Shown here piece after piece: positions 1 to 11,545 of a stretch of DNA of 64,000 nucleotides (position 1 is the first letter of the stretch; every line of letters starts with the position of its first letter). The stretch comes from Patiria miniata (lineage: Eukaryota; Echinodermata; Asteroidea; Valvatida; Asterinidae), in NCBI RefSeq assembly GCF_015706575.1, contig NW_024037072.1:997001-1061000 (forward strand), written 5' to 3'. Under the pieces are notes generated by a model, which searched no databases, had not been told where the DNA came from, and saw nothing but the letters and a program-made list of their open reading frames with translations. The position numbers were made by a program, and so were the translations under genes.

Positions 1-558
1 AGGACTTATAACTTGTCTAGCCTAAACAAAACACTTCCTAGACTAGTTCCCAGTCCTCCGTTATTACAAAACTTCCCAAAGTGGGCAGAAAAAAGCATTC
101 ATAAATACCTCAGACAGTTTAGCTATTCCTATTGGTCAAGAGCCCGTCACGTGGCCGGTCTTAAACGGATGATAAAGACATGGCTAGCTGGTCTTAAACA
201 CTTTTCCAGTGTCACAATAAAATGTGGACTCCTAAAAATCCAGTGCCTCTTACCGCTTCATTGGTTGAACGTTTACAATCCTCACGTTGGCATGCGCAAC
301 ACTACAAGCGAGTCGGAATTTTATAGTTCTAAATTCAAAACGCAACGCCCCAGGTGCGTTCTGCGTGACATCGCGCAGAACATGCTACACGCGCGTCAAC
401 CTCCATAAAAGGGTTGTTTACATCTTACTCGCCAGCTGAACACTCCATTATTTTGCTAGAGGGATGTTTCAAAAAGCATGAAGTGAACTTGTTGAACAAA
501 ATCGGGATTTTTTGAACGAATTATTTGATATTTTTTTACGGATAAGGTATTTATGAAT
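1..558. other. Upstream non-coding sequence
   Basis: No gene recognised. An open frame from 13 to 408 gives a protein with no domain, low complexity or splice features I can identify, and I do not annotate it. Confidence 0.5.
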
Positions 559-829
559 GGGAATAAATATGTGCTCGGTCGGTATTTATCACTCTGTTTA
601 ATACAGCTTAGAGTCGGGGTGCTGATAATTACCCTCGCCTCCGGCTCGGGTAATAATCAGCACCCAGACTCTAAGCGGTATTAAACGAGTGATAAAAACT
701 CTGTTTAATACCGCTTAGAGTCGGGGTGCTGATAATTACCCTCGCCTCCGGCTCGGGTAATAATCAGCACCCAGACTCTAAGCGGTATTAAACGAGTGAT
801 AAAAACCTCCGGAGCACACATTTATTCCC
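559..829. mobile_element. Fold-back element with internally duplicated palindrome
   Basis: The outer arms are inverted (GGGAATAAATATGTGCTC at 559 against the reverse complement of GAGCACACATTTATTCCC at 812-829). Inside are two tandem 107-bp units (591-697 and 698-804), and each unit is itself a near-perfect palindrome centred on CTCGCCTCCGGCTCG, with arms GCTTAGAGTCGGGGTGCTGA and its complement. No protein is encoded. It is probably a non-autonomous DNA element or fold-back transposon. No clear target duplication was found. Confidence 0.8.
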
Positions 830-1010
830 TTAATAATAACAGGTTTAATTTGATTCAAATTATCGTAGTAATACGAGTATAGAAGCATAGATAATTTTCT
901 TTTCTCGTTTATGAATTATTACCCCTTTAACCGCTATACATTTTATTTAACATAATTATGCCGTACAATGTTTGTGCAAAATTCATAATTTGCGCACGTG
1001 ATATTCCAAC

Positions 1011-1087
1011 GCATTCTTAAGAATGAGCGCTCATTCTTCAGATTGTGCGCTCATTCTTAAGAATGCGCGCTCATTCTTAAGATTGCG
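1011..1087. repeat. Short palindromic tandem repeat
   Basis: About four copies of a 20-21 base unit based on GCGCTCATTCTTAAGAATG. The unit contains the palindrome CATTCTTAAGAATG, so the tract can fold on itself. No function recognised. Confidence 0.8.
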
Positions 1088-2061
1088 TGAATTGCAAGAA
1101 AGCACGCAACACTACTACTAGGCTACTTCATGGTATTTATGATGCTTGATGTTGGTTTTCATCAGACATGCATCTTTTCCTCGGATCTGCTGATTTCCTC
1201 GTTTTTTACTTCTCATGAACAGATTAACATGATGAATTGAATGCCATTACTTTTACAAATTGAAAAATACTGGGAAAAAATGTTGCAACCTGATGCCACT
1301 TTTTTCTTCACACATTTTGGCATTGGTAATTCATGTCATTTGAAATTTGTGTGATTTGAAATCTAGATATTTAAAAAAAAATCATGTTTCAAAGCGTTTC
1401 AGAATGAAACAAGTTTTGGGGAATCTATTTTTGAGATAGCAGTTTAAAGTAAAATTGTCTTTACTTTCCCCCAGAGGTAATAATTTTCATTTCATTGTGT
1501 TTAATCAGATCACTGAAATGAAATTCACTTTTCTCTGATTTTTTAATTACTTTCTTTTTTAAGAAAAGTAACTCCTGAGAACCATTCCATTGGCATTACC
1601 AGCTGACGCATGTGCTTTACAGGCATGTAACTTTTCCCTGGATCAGCTGATTTTCTTGTTTTTCACTTCACACATATGCCATTAAAAATTGAAAAGCACT
1701 GCACAAAATCTGGTAAAGATTGGGGTTTCCTCTTTTTTGTGGTTAATGCCGGGCATTATGGTCCTTAAATAGACCTACACTTTTTGTTGCATAGTCCCAG
1801 ACATGTGAGATACATGTACCGTGCAAGTTGAGATTTGCATGCACAATTTTTTCGCCAAAATTTGGGAAGTCGCAAATTTTGAAATGTGTGCACGCATTTG
1901 AAATGTGCATACATGTACTTTGCAAAAGCGTTCAACATTTAATAAGACACCTAAAATGACAGGATAGACCTACATGTCTAGACATACATGTACATTGTGT
2001 AACCAGATATGTCCAGAGGTATGGAATTCACTTTCTCCTGGTAATTAACCAGGTACTGGTT
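1088..2061. other. Non-coding sequence without recognised features
   Basis: AT-rich sequence with a few TACATGTA octamers (1810, 1912, 1985). No gene or repeat family recognised. Confidence 0.5.
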
Positions 2062-2590
2062 TTAAAGGGAATATACATCATTTGCTTTTGCTGTAATTTT
2101 CAGAAATGGATGGAATTGGGGGGTTGGAAATATATAGCAAATATAGTTACACTGACTTTTTTGAGGTTTTGGGTTCGAAAATGCTATAAAAACCAAGAAA
2201 AACAATCATTTTCCTGTAGTCTGGTTCCCTGACTCCATATAAGAAGAAACAGAGCAGTTTACATACATTGGGGAATTGTAAGGTCAGAGAACCAGTCTAG
2301 CTGGCTTGTACCCATTCATAGGTGTGTAATCGATTGCAAACAAGTGCGATGGTCTATTGGGGCCAGTATTTGAAAAAAAACCCAGTTTTTTCCAACGCTG
2401 GTCGGCCGACCAGCGTTGGAAATTGATACAAAAATACCACTTTTCTTGAAAATGACAGTATACCAGGTGCCATGATTTTACAGGATGCTTTACACTGTCA
2501 TTCACTAACAGTCCAGCAAGGTATTTCAAAATGATTTGGTACCGGTAGTTTTATTTTTTGATGTTTGCAAATGTTGTATTTTCCCTTTAA
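2062..2590. mobile_element. TTAA-flanked non-autonomous DNA transposon, copy 1
   Basis: Begins TTAAAGGGAATATAC and ends GTATTTTCCCTTTAA, so it has inverted ends of about 15 bases with one mismatch and TTAA at both outer edges, the target choice of piggyBac and Kolobok transposases. A nearly identical copy is at 12430-12950. A perfect 34-base palindrome lies near the centre (2389-2422, core CGCTGGTCGGCCGACCAGCG). It carries a 6-base CCGGTA insertion at 2540-2547 that copy 2 lacks. No transposase is encoded, so it depends on a source elsewhere. Confidence 0.85.
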
Positions 2591-5500
2591 GTAGCTTCCA
2601 TAGCAAATATCAAATTAAAAAAAAACCAACAACCTCCAGATGTTACATTCAGGGAAAACAAGTTTCAGGGAATTAAGCACACATCACTGTGTGACTCACA
2701 ATACGGAGGAAGTCCAGTATTTCAGACACATTTATTTTATGGGGCTAACTGAGCCAGGGATAAAACGAATATATTAAAAGTCAGGAAATCCTGACTTTAT
2801 TTGGTACTACTCAATGCTAAATAAAATGATTTTTAATTTTAATTTTTAAATGTCCATTTGGATATGAAAAGTTTTATTGTTTTATTGATTGGTACTCCTT
2901 AGCAATGTAGCTCATTGATATCACTGGTTAATCTCCTTTGCCTCCAGTCTTCACACATATCGTTTGTCTTCCCCACCCCCTTTCCCGACCCCCTTTCCCC
3001 ACCCCCTTGTACTTTCCCAACCCTTGTACTGTACATGTAGTTGCGTTCATATTGAACCAAAATTCCATTAAAAAATAAACACTGCTGAAATGTTTTCATT
3101 TAATTAATGTCTCATTTGAATGACTTGAAATTGTGCTTGAAAAACTCTTTGTAAAATAGCACGAATGGTACATCTTTAAAAGAAGAAATAATATGAAAGG
3201 GACATTTGCCCCTAGGTGTCAAAATGCAATACATGTGTTAATGCAATCAACATCATGTGACATTACAGCATGTCAAAAGGTTGTAACATATACTCAAGAC
3301 ATGCCTGGATTGTAGTGATGTACGGCATGTGTACATGTACATGTATTGAACACGAAGCATGTGATTCCAGCAGTTAACTGCGAGGCTCATGTACATGTAC
3401 ATGTACTGGTACATGTAGAGTATGCTGAAATGCTTGCTTTATTGCAGTGAGGTACATGTACAAAATGTATCAACAGACAAAATCTGGTAAAACACTTATG
3501 GAACCATGAAGAGCTGTCCTCATATGAATATTGGGATTGCCTCTGTGCAGAGACCTTACCACATCAGACATTGTCACAAGATACACATGTACTGGTAGCT
3601 GGAATTAAAGATGCAGTGTATCAGTAAAAGCCTCAGTAAAAATATGTGTGTTCAAGTAGCATCAATTTGTTTATGGGTGTTCCATTTCAAATAACATACC
3701 GGTATGTGCATACAGTGTCGCTTCCACTTGCTATTTATTCTTGCTGGCAAATTAAGATGTACTTTTAGGCTGGTTTTGTAAAAAAAACACAGAATGCCTA
3801 AATTATCTTGGGCCTTAGTTACATTGCATGTAGGACAAGTCCAGGAATTCAGGCATGACACGTCCCATACGTAATGAAAGTTTAACCCTCTTAAAAGTAA
3901 TTAAGATATTCATGTATTTCAGTGGTTTTTTTTTTATTCTGCTGTTATTAAGCATCTTTTTTGTTATTAGACGTTGAGATGACTACATGTACATGTACAT
4001 CCCTGTATGTCATTACAGAAAATATACTGTTATGTATGGGACCACAAGGGGACCTTGCCCCGTAATGAACTGAATCCATGCAAATCAACGCCCACATTTG
4101 CAACTGTTGTTTGGGATTTTAATGATCAAGCATGCTATTCTACATGAACAAAAAAGATGAATTTGCTATTCTTTTAGGCAGACTTGAGAGTTCCTCCCAA
4201 AATTGCCTTTGAAATTACATGTGACAAGGGATAAAGTCAACTCAAAAGTTGTATCATACATGTAGGTCATGCTGAACAAGAACTTTGAGAGGATGCGTCC
4301 AAGAAATGATGAATTGCTCAGCCGTACGGTCATCCTGTGTAATCCATCATAATATGACCGTTCGCGTACAGCACCGGTGCCATACGTGTACAGTACATGT
4401 AAGGATCATACTCTAGGGTGAAGTGGAATTTGACAAAATTAAAAATCAGTTTGACAATATTTAATGTTCAACATTGGACAGTAAGTATCGTTAATTATTT
4501 AATGTACAGAGTACAAAAAGTAGCATCTCACACTAATCCTGAATCTTCCAATTTTAATATGATTTTTCACATGTCCCCAAGAGGGTGAGGGACCACTTGT
4601 AGTTTATCAATGGCGCAGTAAGCCAGTTGGGTATTCCAACTGAACATGTCAACATCAAAATTTGGCGATTTTCCTTTCGGGATTAGACATTCTGCTGAAT
4701 GCGTGCAAAATAGTAGCGGGTACCACTAACCAGCATAATAAAGAAAATGTCTTGTTCTGAAGTAAGCATGATAAAAGTGTGGACAGTTGAGTGTTTTTTT
4801 TGTACACACAAAAGTTTCCATCTTTGATTGCCCTTCACAATTGCAAGATGCAGCACGTCCCCCATAGATTTGTGTGCATTTTCGTATACTTTAAATTCCA
4901 AAGTGAAAATTGAAAAATCTTGTGATGCACAATGTGCTCTTGCGCAGTTGGAATACCGAGGGGTAGCCATCGTGGACAGGACTTAAGTCATTTGTGACTA
5001 TATTCATTGCTAGTCACAGACTTCCTCTGAGCAGTTTTGGTGGACGTGTATTCCAAGGATCCTTCCTTTTTCCTTCATGTAGATCCGGTGATACTTTTTT
5101 AAATACTGATTTATAACTAAGTAGACAGAATGGAATTATATCCATGCAGGATGTTTGGAAGTTCAACACACACACTTACAAGGCCAGTGTTTGTCCAGTC
5201 AACACTAGAGGATTTGGTTCTTTTTGAATAAAAAAAATTGTTTATTTTCTTTTAAGTTGTATTTTCTCTGTTTCTTTCATTGGAAAAAACTATTGTCATA
5301 TTGCCATAATATTTGCAAATCTAGAGTATTATATAGTGTTTAATTTTAGTTTTAGATTTAAATGTTCAAGATTTTCCAATGCCATTAGGTTTTGCACTCA
5401 TGTGCACAGTGCATACACATGTATGTACTGGTACATCTTAACGTCAGGCCTGTTAATTTTACTGTTGCCTCTTAAATTTTCCTAAATACCGATAGTAAGG

Positions 5501-5618
5501 TTGTATTCTGAACTGGGACAGTTTTGACTTCTTAAACTGATTACCTTTCCCCTAATGAGTAGAGTCAATTATGGCTACGGGTCATTTGTCCCAGGCATTC
5601 TGAACATACATGTTTGTA
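2591..5618. other. Non-coding sequence rich in TACATGTA strings
   Basis: No gene recognised. A C-rich tract with repeated CCCCCTTTCCC-like units is at 2970-3015. Tandem TACATG strings occur at about 3335, 3390 and 3985, and TACCGGTA at 3697. A short inverted pair (CAGTTGGGTATTCCAACTG near 4625 and GCAGTTGGAATACCGAGGGG near 4944) suggests a further decayed element between about 4610 and 4980. Confidence 0.5.
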
Positions 5619-5626
5619 TGTACAGT

Positions 5627-5907
5627 CATGGGCGTCGCCAGGATTTTTTCTAGAGGGGGGCAAACAAACATTTTGCCAAAAAATGCTTGTATTTCTCAAC
5701 ACATTCTCGAATTATCAGTTTTAGAGGGGGGCAGGGACATTTTGCCCCCCCCCCCAACTCATTAAATTTACACCACTTTGTCTGAGCGCCTCTTTTTCTT
5801 TTCTTTTTTTTTCTTTTTTTCTTGCTTTTTTTTTTTTTTTTTTTTTTTTGCTTTTCCAGGGGGGGGGGCAAGTGCCCCCCCTTGCCCCCCCCCTCGCGAC
5901 GCCCATG
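5627..5907. mobile_element. Non-autonomous hAT-like element with 8-bp target duplication
   Basis: Ends CATGGGCGTCGC and GCGACGCCCATG are inverted repeats, and the element is flanked by identical 8-base TGTACAGT at 5619-5626 and 5908-5915. Eight-base duplications and ends of this shape are typical of the hAT superfamily. The inside is low complexity: a G-rich arm, a long T-run (about 5790-5850) and a C-run, which produce spurious lysine-rich open frames on the minus strand. It inserted exactly at the left end of the pogo-like element that follows. Confidence 0.88.
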
Positions 5908-5911
5908 TGTA

Positions 5912-6087
5912 CAGTCGAACCTCGTTAATAAGAGCACTGTTAATACAAGGTTCCTGTTATAACAAGGAAAATTGTTGGTCCCAACTCTTATGTTTTCTTT
6001 GTTTTCGACTCCTGATAATACAAGGTTCCTGTTATAACAAGGGAATTTGTAAAATCCCAAGGACCTCTTATTAACGAGAGTCGACTG
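5912..6087. mobile_element. Non-autonomous pogo/Tc1-mariner-like element (MITE)
   Basis: Ends CAGTCGAACCTCGTTAATAA and the complement at 6064-6087 form inverted repeats of about 23 bases, flanked by TA on both sides, as for Tc1/mariner/pogo transposons. The inside has a direct repeat (ATACAAGGTTCCTGTTATAA at about 5943 and 6017). It encodes no transposase. The right TA runs on into TACATGTACATGTA. Confidence 0.82.
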
Positions 6088-9000
6088 TACATGTACATGT
6101 ATTTGCTATTTGAAGTACGTCAATGGGTATACATGTACATATGTACATGTACCGGTACTTGAGGAAAAATCTCTTGAATTCAATTTTTAAGTGTTGAATT
6201 TGATATTTGACTATATCAGTAAAACTAATTGTGTATCCATCCATACATGTTACATGTACATATGCAGCATTTTAGTACGTAAATGTCAAAGAGGAATTTT
6301 ACAAGCCAGCGGACACAGACAATAAGTAAAAAATTCTTAAAATGGTCAAAGGACTTAATAATTACATAGAGTTGGTTCCACCAGGGTAAGCACAGGTGCA
6401 TGGCTTGGGGGACCTTCTCTGGGGGATTGCGATCATTAAAGGCCCTGAGATCTCATAGACAGTCTGGCTCCCTAGCTAAACAGATGGTGCGGCCATGTGG
6501 CTCGGGTCACTTGCTCTTTAAGAAGGTTATTCCAGGTTGTTTGAACCATGGAGGAAACTTAGCTCATCGCATTGTCCATTGGTACTGCATGTCACATCAT
6601 AAGGCATTTCCTACATGTAGCTTTCGTGAGGCTCCTGTTGGAAACGGTTGTGATTTTCAAACATGCCTCAATTGAGCACATGATACATGATGTGTGCACA
6701 TCATGTGCTGAAGAAGAATGCTGTACCGGTACATTCAATCTTGAGTCCATTACATGTATGTTGATGTATTTATGTAGGTTACAACATGAACATGTACATG
6801 TACATGTAGGTAAGGAATTCTGGCAGGATGCCAACATGTGCTTCCCTTCAAATGCAAGGATTCTCAACCCTGTACAATACACACAATTTTTGGAATATTG
6901 CTGAATCAGTGAATCTGGTGTATTGTAGTTCCACAGATTTTCATTATGTGGCGATTTAATACATTGCAGAATATAACTTGGAACTTCACATTTCAGTTCA
7001 TTTATGTACATTTGTATACTTTATGTACATTCAATGAAGATTCGAGCTTGTTGAAAATTCAAAATTATCTGTGAAGTTTCTTGCCAAAGTTGAAAAACAT
7101 TTGAAAACCCTGAGATGTTATTCATGTTCACCTTTTGTGTACAGTGCGAATGCATTTAATCTTATGCATATTAAATCATATTAGGTATTATTAAACGGGA
7201 TGTTTGGCATTATGAATAGCTACATGTATGAAATAGTGCAATGGTTGTTCCAACGAGATTATGACATGATAATGCTGCACACAGTGTTTGGAAAATATGA
7301 GCTATACCGGTCATCTGGTTTGCTGATGAATAGCAGCTATTTATAGAAATATGATTATTTATGGATGCTCCAATTGGGAAGGAGGCTGGGTCAGCGGTTC
7401 CCTACGCCTCCACTGCAAATGTAGTCCTTTTTTTGCTAGGGACCAGTTGAAGCAAAACGTGTACACCGTGATATGCAACTGTGTATCATTTCAATTTTGA
7501 TATGCAAATAGAGGGAGACCTGATCCTATGTATGGCATGTGACCTTCACTTGAGGATTGTGGGTATGTTTACGTTTTGTTCAGGTGTTTTTCATTACTTC
7601 ACACTACAAGTTCGTATTTTGGTGAGGTTTTCGGCCCCAAGCTCTGAACAAGTCACAGCAGGCTGGGGTTAGCAAACTCCTCTTCCATTGTGGGAGGACA
7701 ACAAAAGTGGGTAAGCATTTTTTAGGGGGAAAAATGTGACGTTTTTGTTCATGGGTAAATGCTAGCTTCCATTTGGTCGTTTGGCATTACTTGTGTTGTG
7801 ACATTTCTGTGGGACTTTTATGTACATGTTTTGTATGCTGTGGTTGTATGATGGATTGTGTTTTTAATACCTAGTTGAATTCACCATGATTTGTTTCCAC
7901 ACCTACAATGTATGCGTACATTTATTTTAACATTTATATTAGCATAAAATTGTATGCATTTTAATGTTCTGTAAATGGGTTAATGGTATTACTAAAACAT
8001 ATTAGAATTGGTTAAATAATCTAAGTAAAATTACGATTTTTTTCAAGGTATGGAATTTTTCATCTTATTCTCACAGTTCCACAGTTTTCACAACCAAATA
8101 TCAAAACAGCCATTTTTCAGAATAAACAATTTAACATGAATTACTAATACTGAAATAAAATGTGGTATTACTTGTCTTGAAAAACATTGTTTTCCCCACT
8201 TTATTTGTGTGTGACATGATGATGTTACTTTACCAAATCAAACAGTTGCAACTTCCATTCATTTAATAGTGAGCCAAAAAAAAACCACCCAAAACAAGTG
8301 TGCCGTCAACCCTGTGAACTTTACTTTAGACAATCCGACATCATTTCTATAAATAAACTTTATCTGTCTGCAAATCAGCGCCTTATTTACAAGTGGTAAG
8401 TGTTTATGAATTGAGAGATACCGGTACAGTAAATGCAGTCACAATCCTGATATGAAAACTGATTGAAACAGTTCAACAACACGGGCAGGAGAAGAAAAAA
8501 GTAGGGCACTTGTGCATTAACTACTTGTCTGTGGACTTATGATTGTATCGTTTTAAAGTTTATGCAAATACCGGTATTGTTAAAGTCATGTGGACAGTCA
8601 CATGTAAATGAGTGCGCACTTTACGTGTGTTTTCATGTTGGACAACTCTTTAAGCTTTCGGCAAGAGAAGAAAGAAAGACAGTCAGTCAGGCGGGGAGTC
8701 AGTCAGGCATTCAGAAACAAGCGGACTTTAGGCTGGCCCTCTGGGACCAGCACATTTCTTATTTACTTGCTTATGATGTGGTTATGAGGTATTCCGTAGA
8801 CTCAACTGCCTGTACAGTCATCTTAATCAACAACCCTTATGGCAATCATGCATGTCATTAATTATTGAAAAGCTGTGCATACACATGTATTAAACATTCC
8901 TGCAAGAATCTTGTGGTTGCTCATTTGTAAACAGGGTACTTCTACTAATGCAGAGGAAGGAAATACAATGTATATGGAAACTGATAGTCATTAATAAGCA

Positions 9001-9370
9001 ATAGTGGATGCTGAATGTAAATGTACAGTACACATGTACTGGTAAATTGCATCCCTCCAGTGGAGAACAGGATGGATTCAGAATTGCCCTTTTACCAAGT
9101 GGATACAAACTGGAGAATAGAGAGGGGAAGGGGGGGGGCAGATTTGACTTTACTATTTTTTTTTCGCTAAGTGATTTTCAATTTATCGAACTGAAAATTT
9201 AACCAAATAAACCAGACAAATATTAATTATTGATTAACCAAATTTAATAAAAAAAACGTGCATGACAGGGGGACATCTAAAATTGAGACTTCATTGTAGG
9301 ACCCAAACGAGACTATTATACCGGTAGATATAGAGAAATGGGTGTGCTGGTATTTGCTCATTCCATATAT

Positions 9371-9402
9371 TCCTTGTCATGACATTTATGTCACGACAAG
9401 GA
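9371..9402. repeat. Hairpin-forming inverted repeat
   Basis: TCCTTGTCATGACAT and its near-perfect complement TGTCACGACAAGGA are separated by two or three bases. It is not followed by a T-run suggesting a terminator, and no element borders were found. Confidence 0.6.
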
Positions 9403-10704
9403 CATCCAGTCATTAGTATTGTGTGTGCCGACTGAAAAAGACTATGATCAGCATAAGATGATAACTATATTGATGAAAGATGCTGCAAATTGTCCTTAAA
9501 GTACATGTACATACATGTACCGGTACATACATTGTATATACGGGTACCTTCATTTTTACACAAACACTATTTTATTTACATGTACATGTACACCAAGAGC
9601 AAAAATCAAGTATGTAGTTCAATATTGACTGCATCATCAGGTCTGTCCATTATTTTAGGATGAAGCAAAAAATGTCTACAAGCCAGAAACTAAGACAGAA
9701 CCGTGAAGCAGGCAATGGAAGCAGAAAGACACGGAGGCCCAACGGGCACGCTCACTCATGCCAGCAAGATTTCTCCTCCTGGCATTATGTCCGTTCACCG
9801 AGGAGGACATAAATAACGTCTTGGGTTTAAGGCACTTCTCGTGCAAGCAACCAAGCAAACCTAATCGTCTCTTCTGAATACCCTCACCTGAGCGATCAAT
9901 TACTCGGAAAATGAACTTTGGAAATTTAATGCTTCTTTGTTGGGTGGGGTCTTCCCCTCACCATTACTAAGCTACCGTTCTGGAGGATTAAAAGGTCATA
10001 GAAAGTGCAATCTCAAATTGTGTATGCCTTTTTTTTCTTGCTTTTTAAGTTCGAAGTCACAACAGAAGGCTATATCTTTTTAAATTGTCGATGGAAAGTA
10101 AATTGATTTGACAAGTAGGCATGTACACATGTACAATTACCATATGTACCGGTACATGTACATGTACTGTACTTTCACTTTGTTCATTGTACATGAATAA
10201 TTGTGAATATTATTATACATGACATTGTTTTTCAGTTCGAAACCTTTACATAAAGGTCTCACACATGCTTATTATGAATTAAAAAAAACCCAACATGACA
10301 AAATTATATTTTTTACGATGATCTGCATTAGAGACAAAAATACATGAAGCGAGGACTGCGTTATGTACACTGCATATGTTCATTCATAGAACTAGAAGGT
10401 AAATATTACATTTCTCATCATCATGATTAAACTATGATTGGCTTTCTGTGAGGAGTCATTAATGAAGAGACTTCATGGTCTGTGTGGCTTGAACAATCAC
10501 ATGGTTGAACTTGCTTGCACCATGGAGCTATAAAAAGGATAGCTCCATGCTTGCACTGTTCACTTAACCTTAGTGGATGCTGAGTGTCAATGTACTCGGG
10601 TTTGGATATATGAAAGTACATTGGCCACTTTGTTCAGTTGGAGTGGGCTGGGTGCTTTCTATGAAAGGTTTATAGCCTGAGCATGTCCTGTTGTACAGTT
10701 CATC

Positions 10705-10780
10705 ACTACATGTACATGTACATGCACGGTACATGTACCTGTACATGTACCTGTACATGTACAGGTACATGTACGCATGA
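10705..10780. repeat. TACATGTACCTG microsatellite-like tract
   Basis: Alternating TACATGTA, TACCTGTA and TACAGGTA units in tandem, six TACATGTA octamers within about 75 bases. It is the densest cluster of the window-wide palindromic octamers. Confidence 0.85.
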
Positions 10781-10896
10781 AAGCTCAATGGACATTTGGA
10801 CATGTACATTCTGTTACATGTACCATACTGTACATGCAAAAGACACAGTGTACATTGTAACCTGACAATTAAAGTGAAGATGGGATGGTTCCTGAA

Positions 10897-11545
10897 CCCA
10901 ATTTCACGAAGCGCTGCGACGCGTTGCAACTCAAGTTACGACGTGTAACATATCACAACTTGCGACGCGTTGTATAATCCATTTCACGAAAGTTGCGATG
11001 TGTTGAACACTTCGTAAGTTCCTTACAACTGCTTAAAACACGTCGCAAGTTACGACGTGTCTAGTAGTCGTCGCAAAATAAGAAGAGTCCGTTTTGAGCC
11101 AGTTTTGTGCCATAAACATTACATAAACGAGATTATAATACCGAGGCAAGGTGTGTAAAGTTCTAAATAGAAAATTCATTGAACAATTATGAATTACCCT
11201 GGAATATTGCAGTTGAAATTTCAAAGTAGCTGCACAGTCCACTGAGAGCTCGTTTTTGTTTAAAATTGCATCACACGGCTGCCATTTTGTCCTACGTTTT
11301 AACAAATTTCGAGCAGAGATCCGACGACTCTTTGTTGAATACCAGACGACTATTTACTGTACGCTGACTTAATACATAAAACAGTCACCGAGCTGTGCTA
11401 TAAATACACATACGACGCGTCGCACTTACGACGTGTTTTGTGAAATGGGTCGCAGGACGCGTCGCAGCTGCGACGCATCGTAGGGATACGATGCGTCACA
11501 TCGCTGCGACGCATGGTAAGTTATGAAGAGTTTCGTGAAATCGGG
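10897..11545. mobile_element. CpG-rich fold-back element with GCGACGCGT subrepeats
   Basis: The ends CCCAATTTCACGAA and TTCGTGAAATCGGG are inverted repeats. Next to each end are dense groups of GCGACGCGT, TTACGACGTG and related palindromic pieces (10910-11070 and 11405-11520), in strong contrast to the CpG-poor AT-rich flanks. The middle (about 11080-11400) is ordinary unique sequence. No protein is encoded. This is a non-autonomous DNA element with subterminal repeats; superfamily not determined. Confidence 0.72.

Larger units (their letters stand above)
6088..10896. other. Non-coding sequence with many palindromic octamers
   Basis: No gene recognised. TACCGGTA at 6150, 6724, 8419, 8569, 9319, 9518 and 10147; many TACATGTA. 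A hairpin TCCTTGTCATGACAT with its complement lies at about 9371-9402. A run of TACATGTACCTG-like units is at 10705-10780. Short open frames overlapping these strings give cysteine-threonine or methionine-tyrosine repeats and are not genes. Confidence 0.5.

Noticed and set aside
13-408. 131-codon open frame at the left edge
   Set aside because: No recognisable domain, no splice context, composition like the flanking non-coding sequence.
5650-6060. Lysine-rich open frames, minus strand
   Set aside because: They arise from the T-run and C-runs of the hAT-like element; low complexity.
6592-7011. 139-codon cysteine-containing frame, minus strand
   Set aside because: Overlaps TACATGTA strings read as CTCTC-like residues; no motif and no splice partners.
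10683-10865. Cys-Thr or Met-Tyr repeat proteins on both strands
   Set aside because: Direct translation of the TACATG repeat tract.
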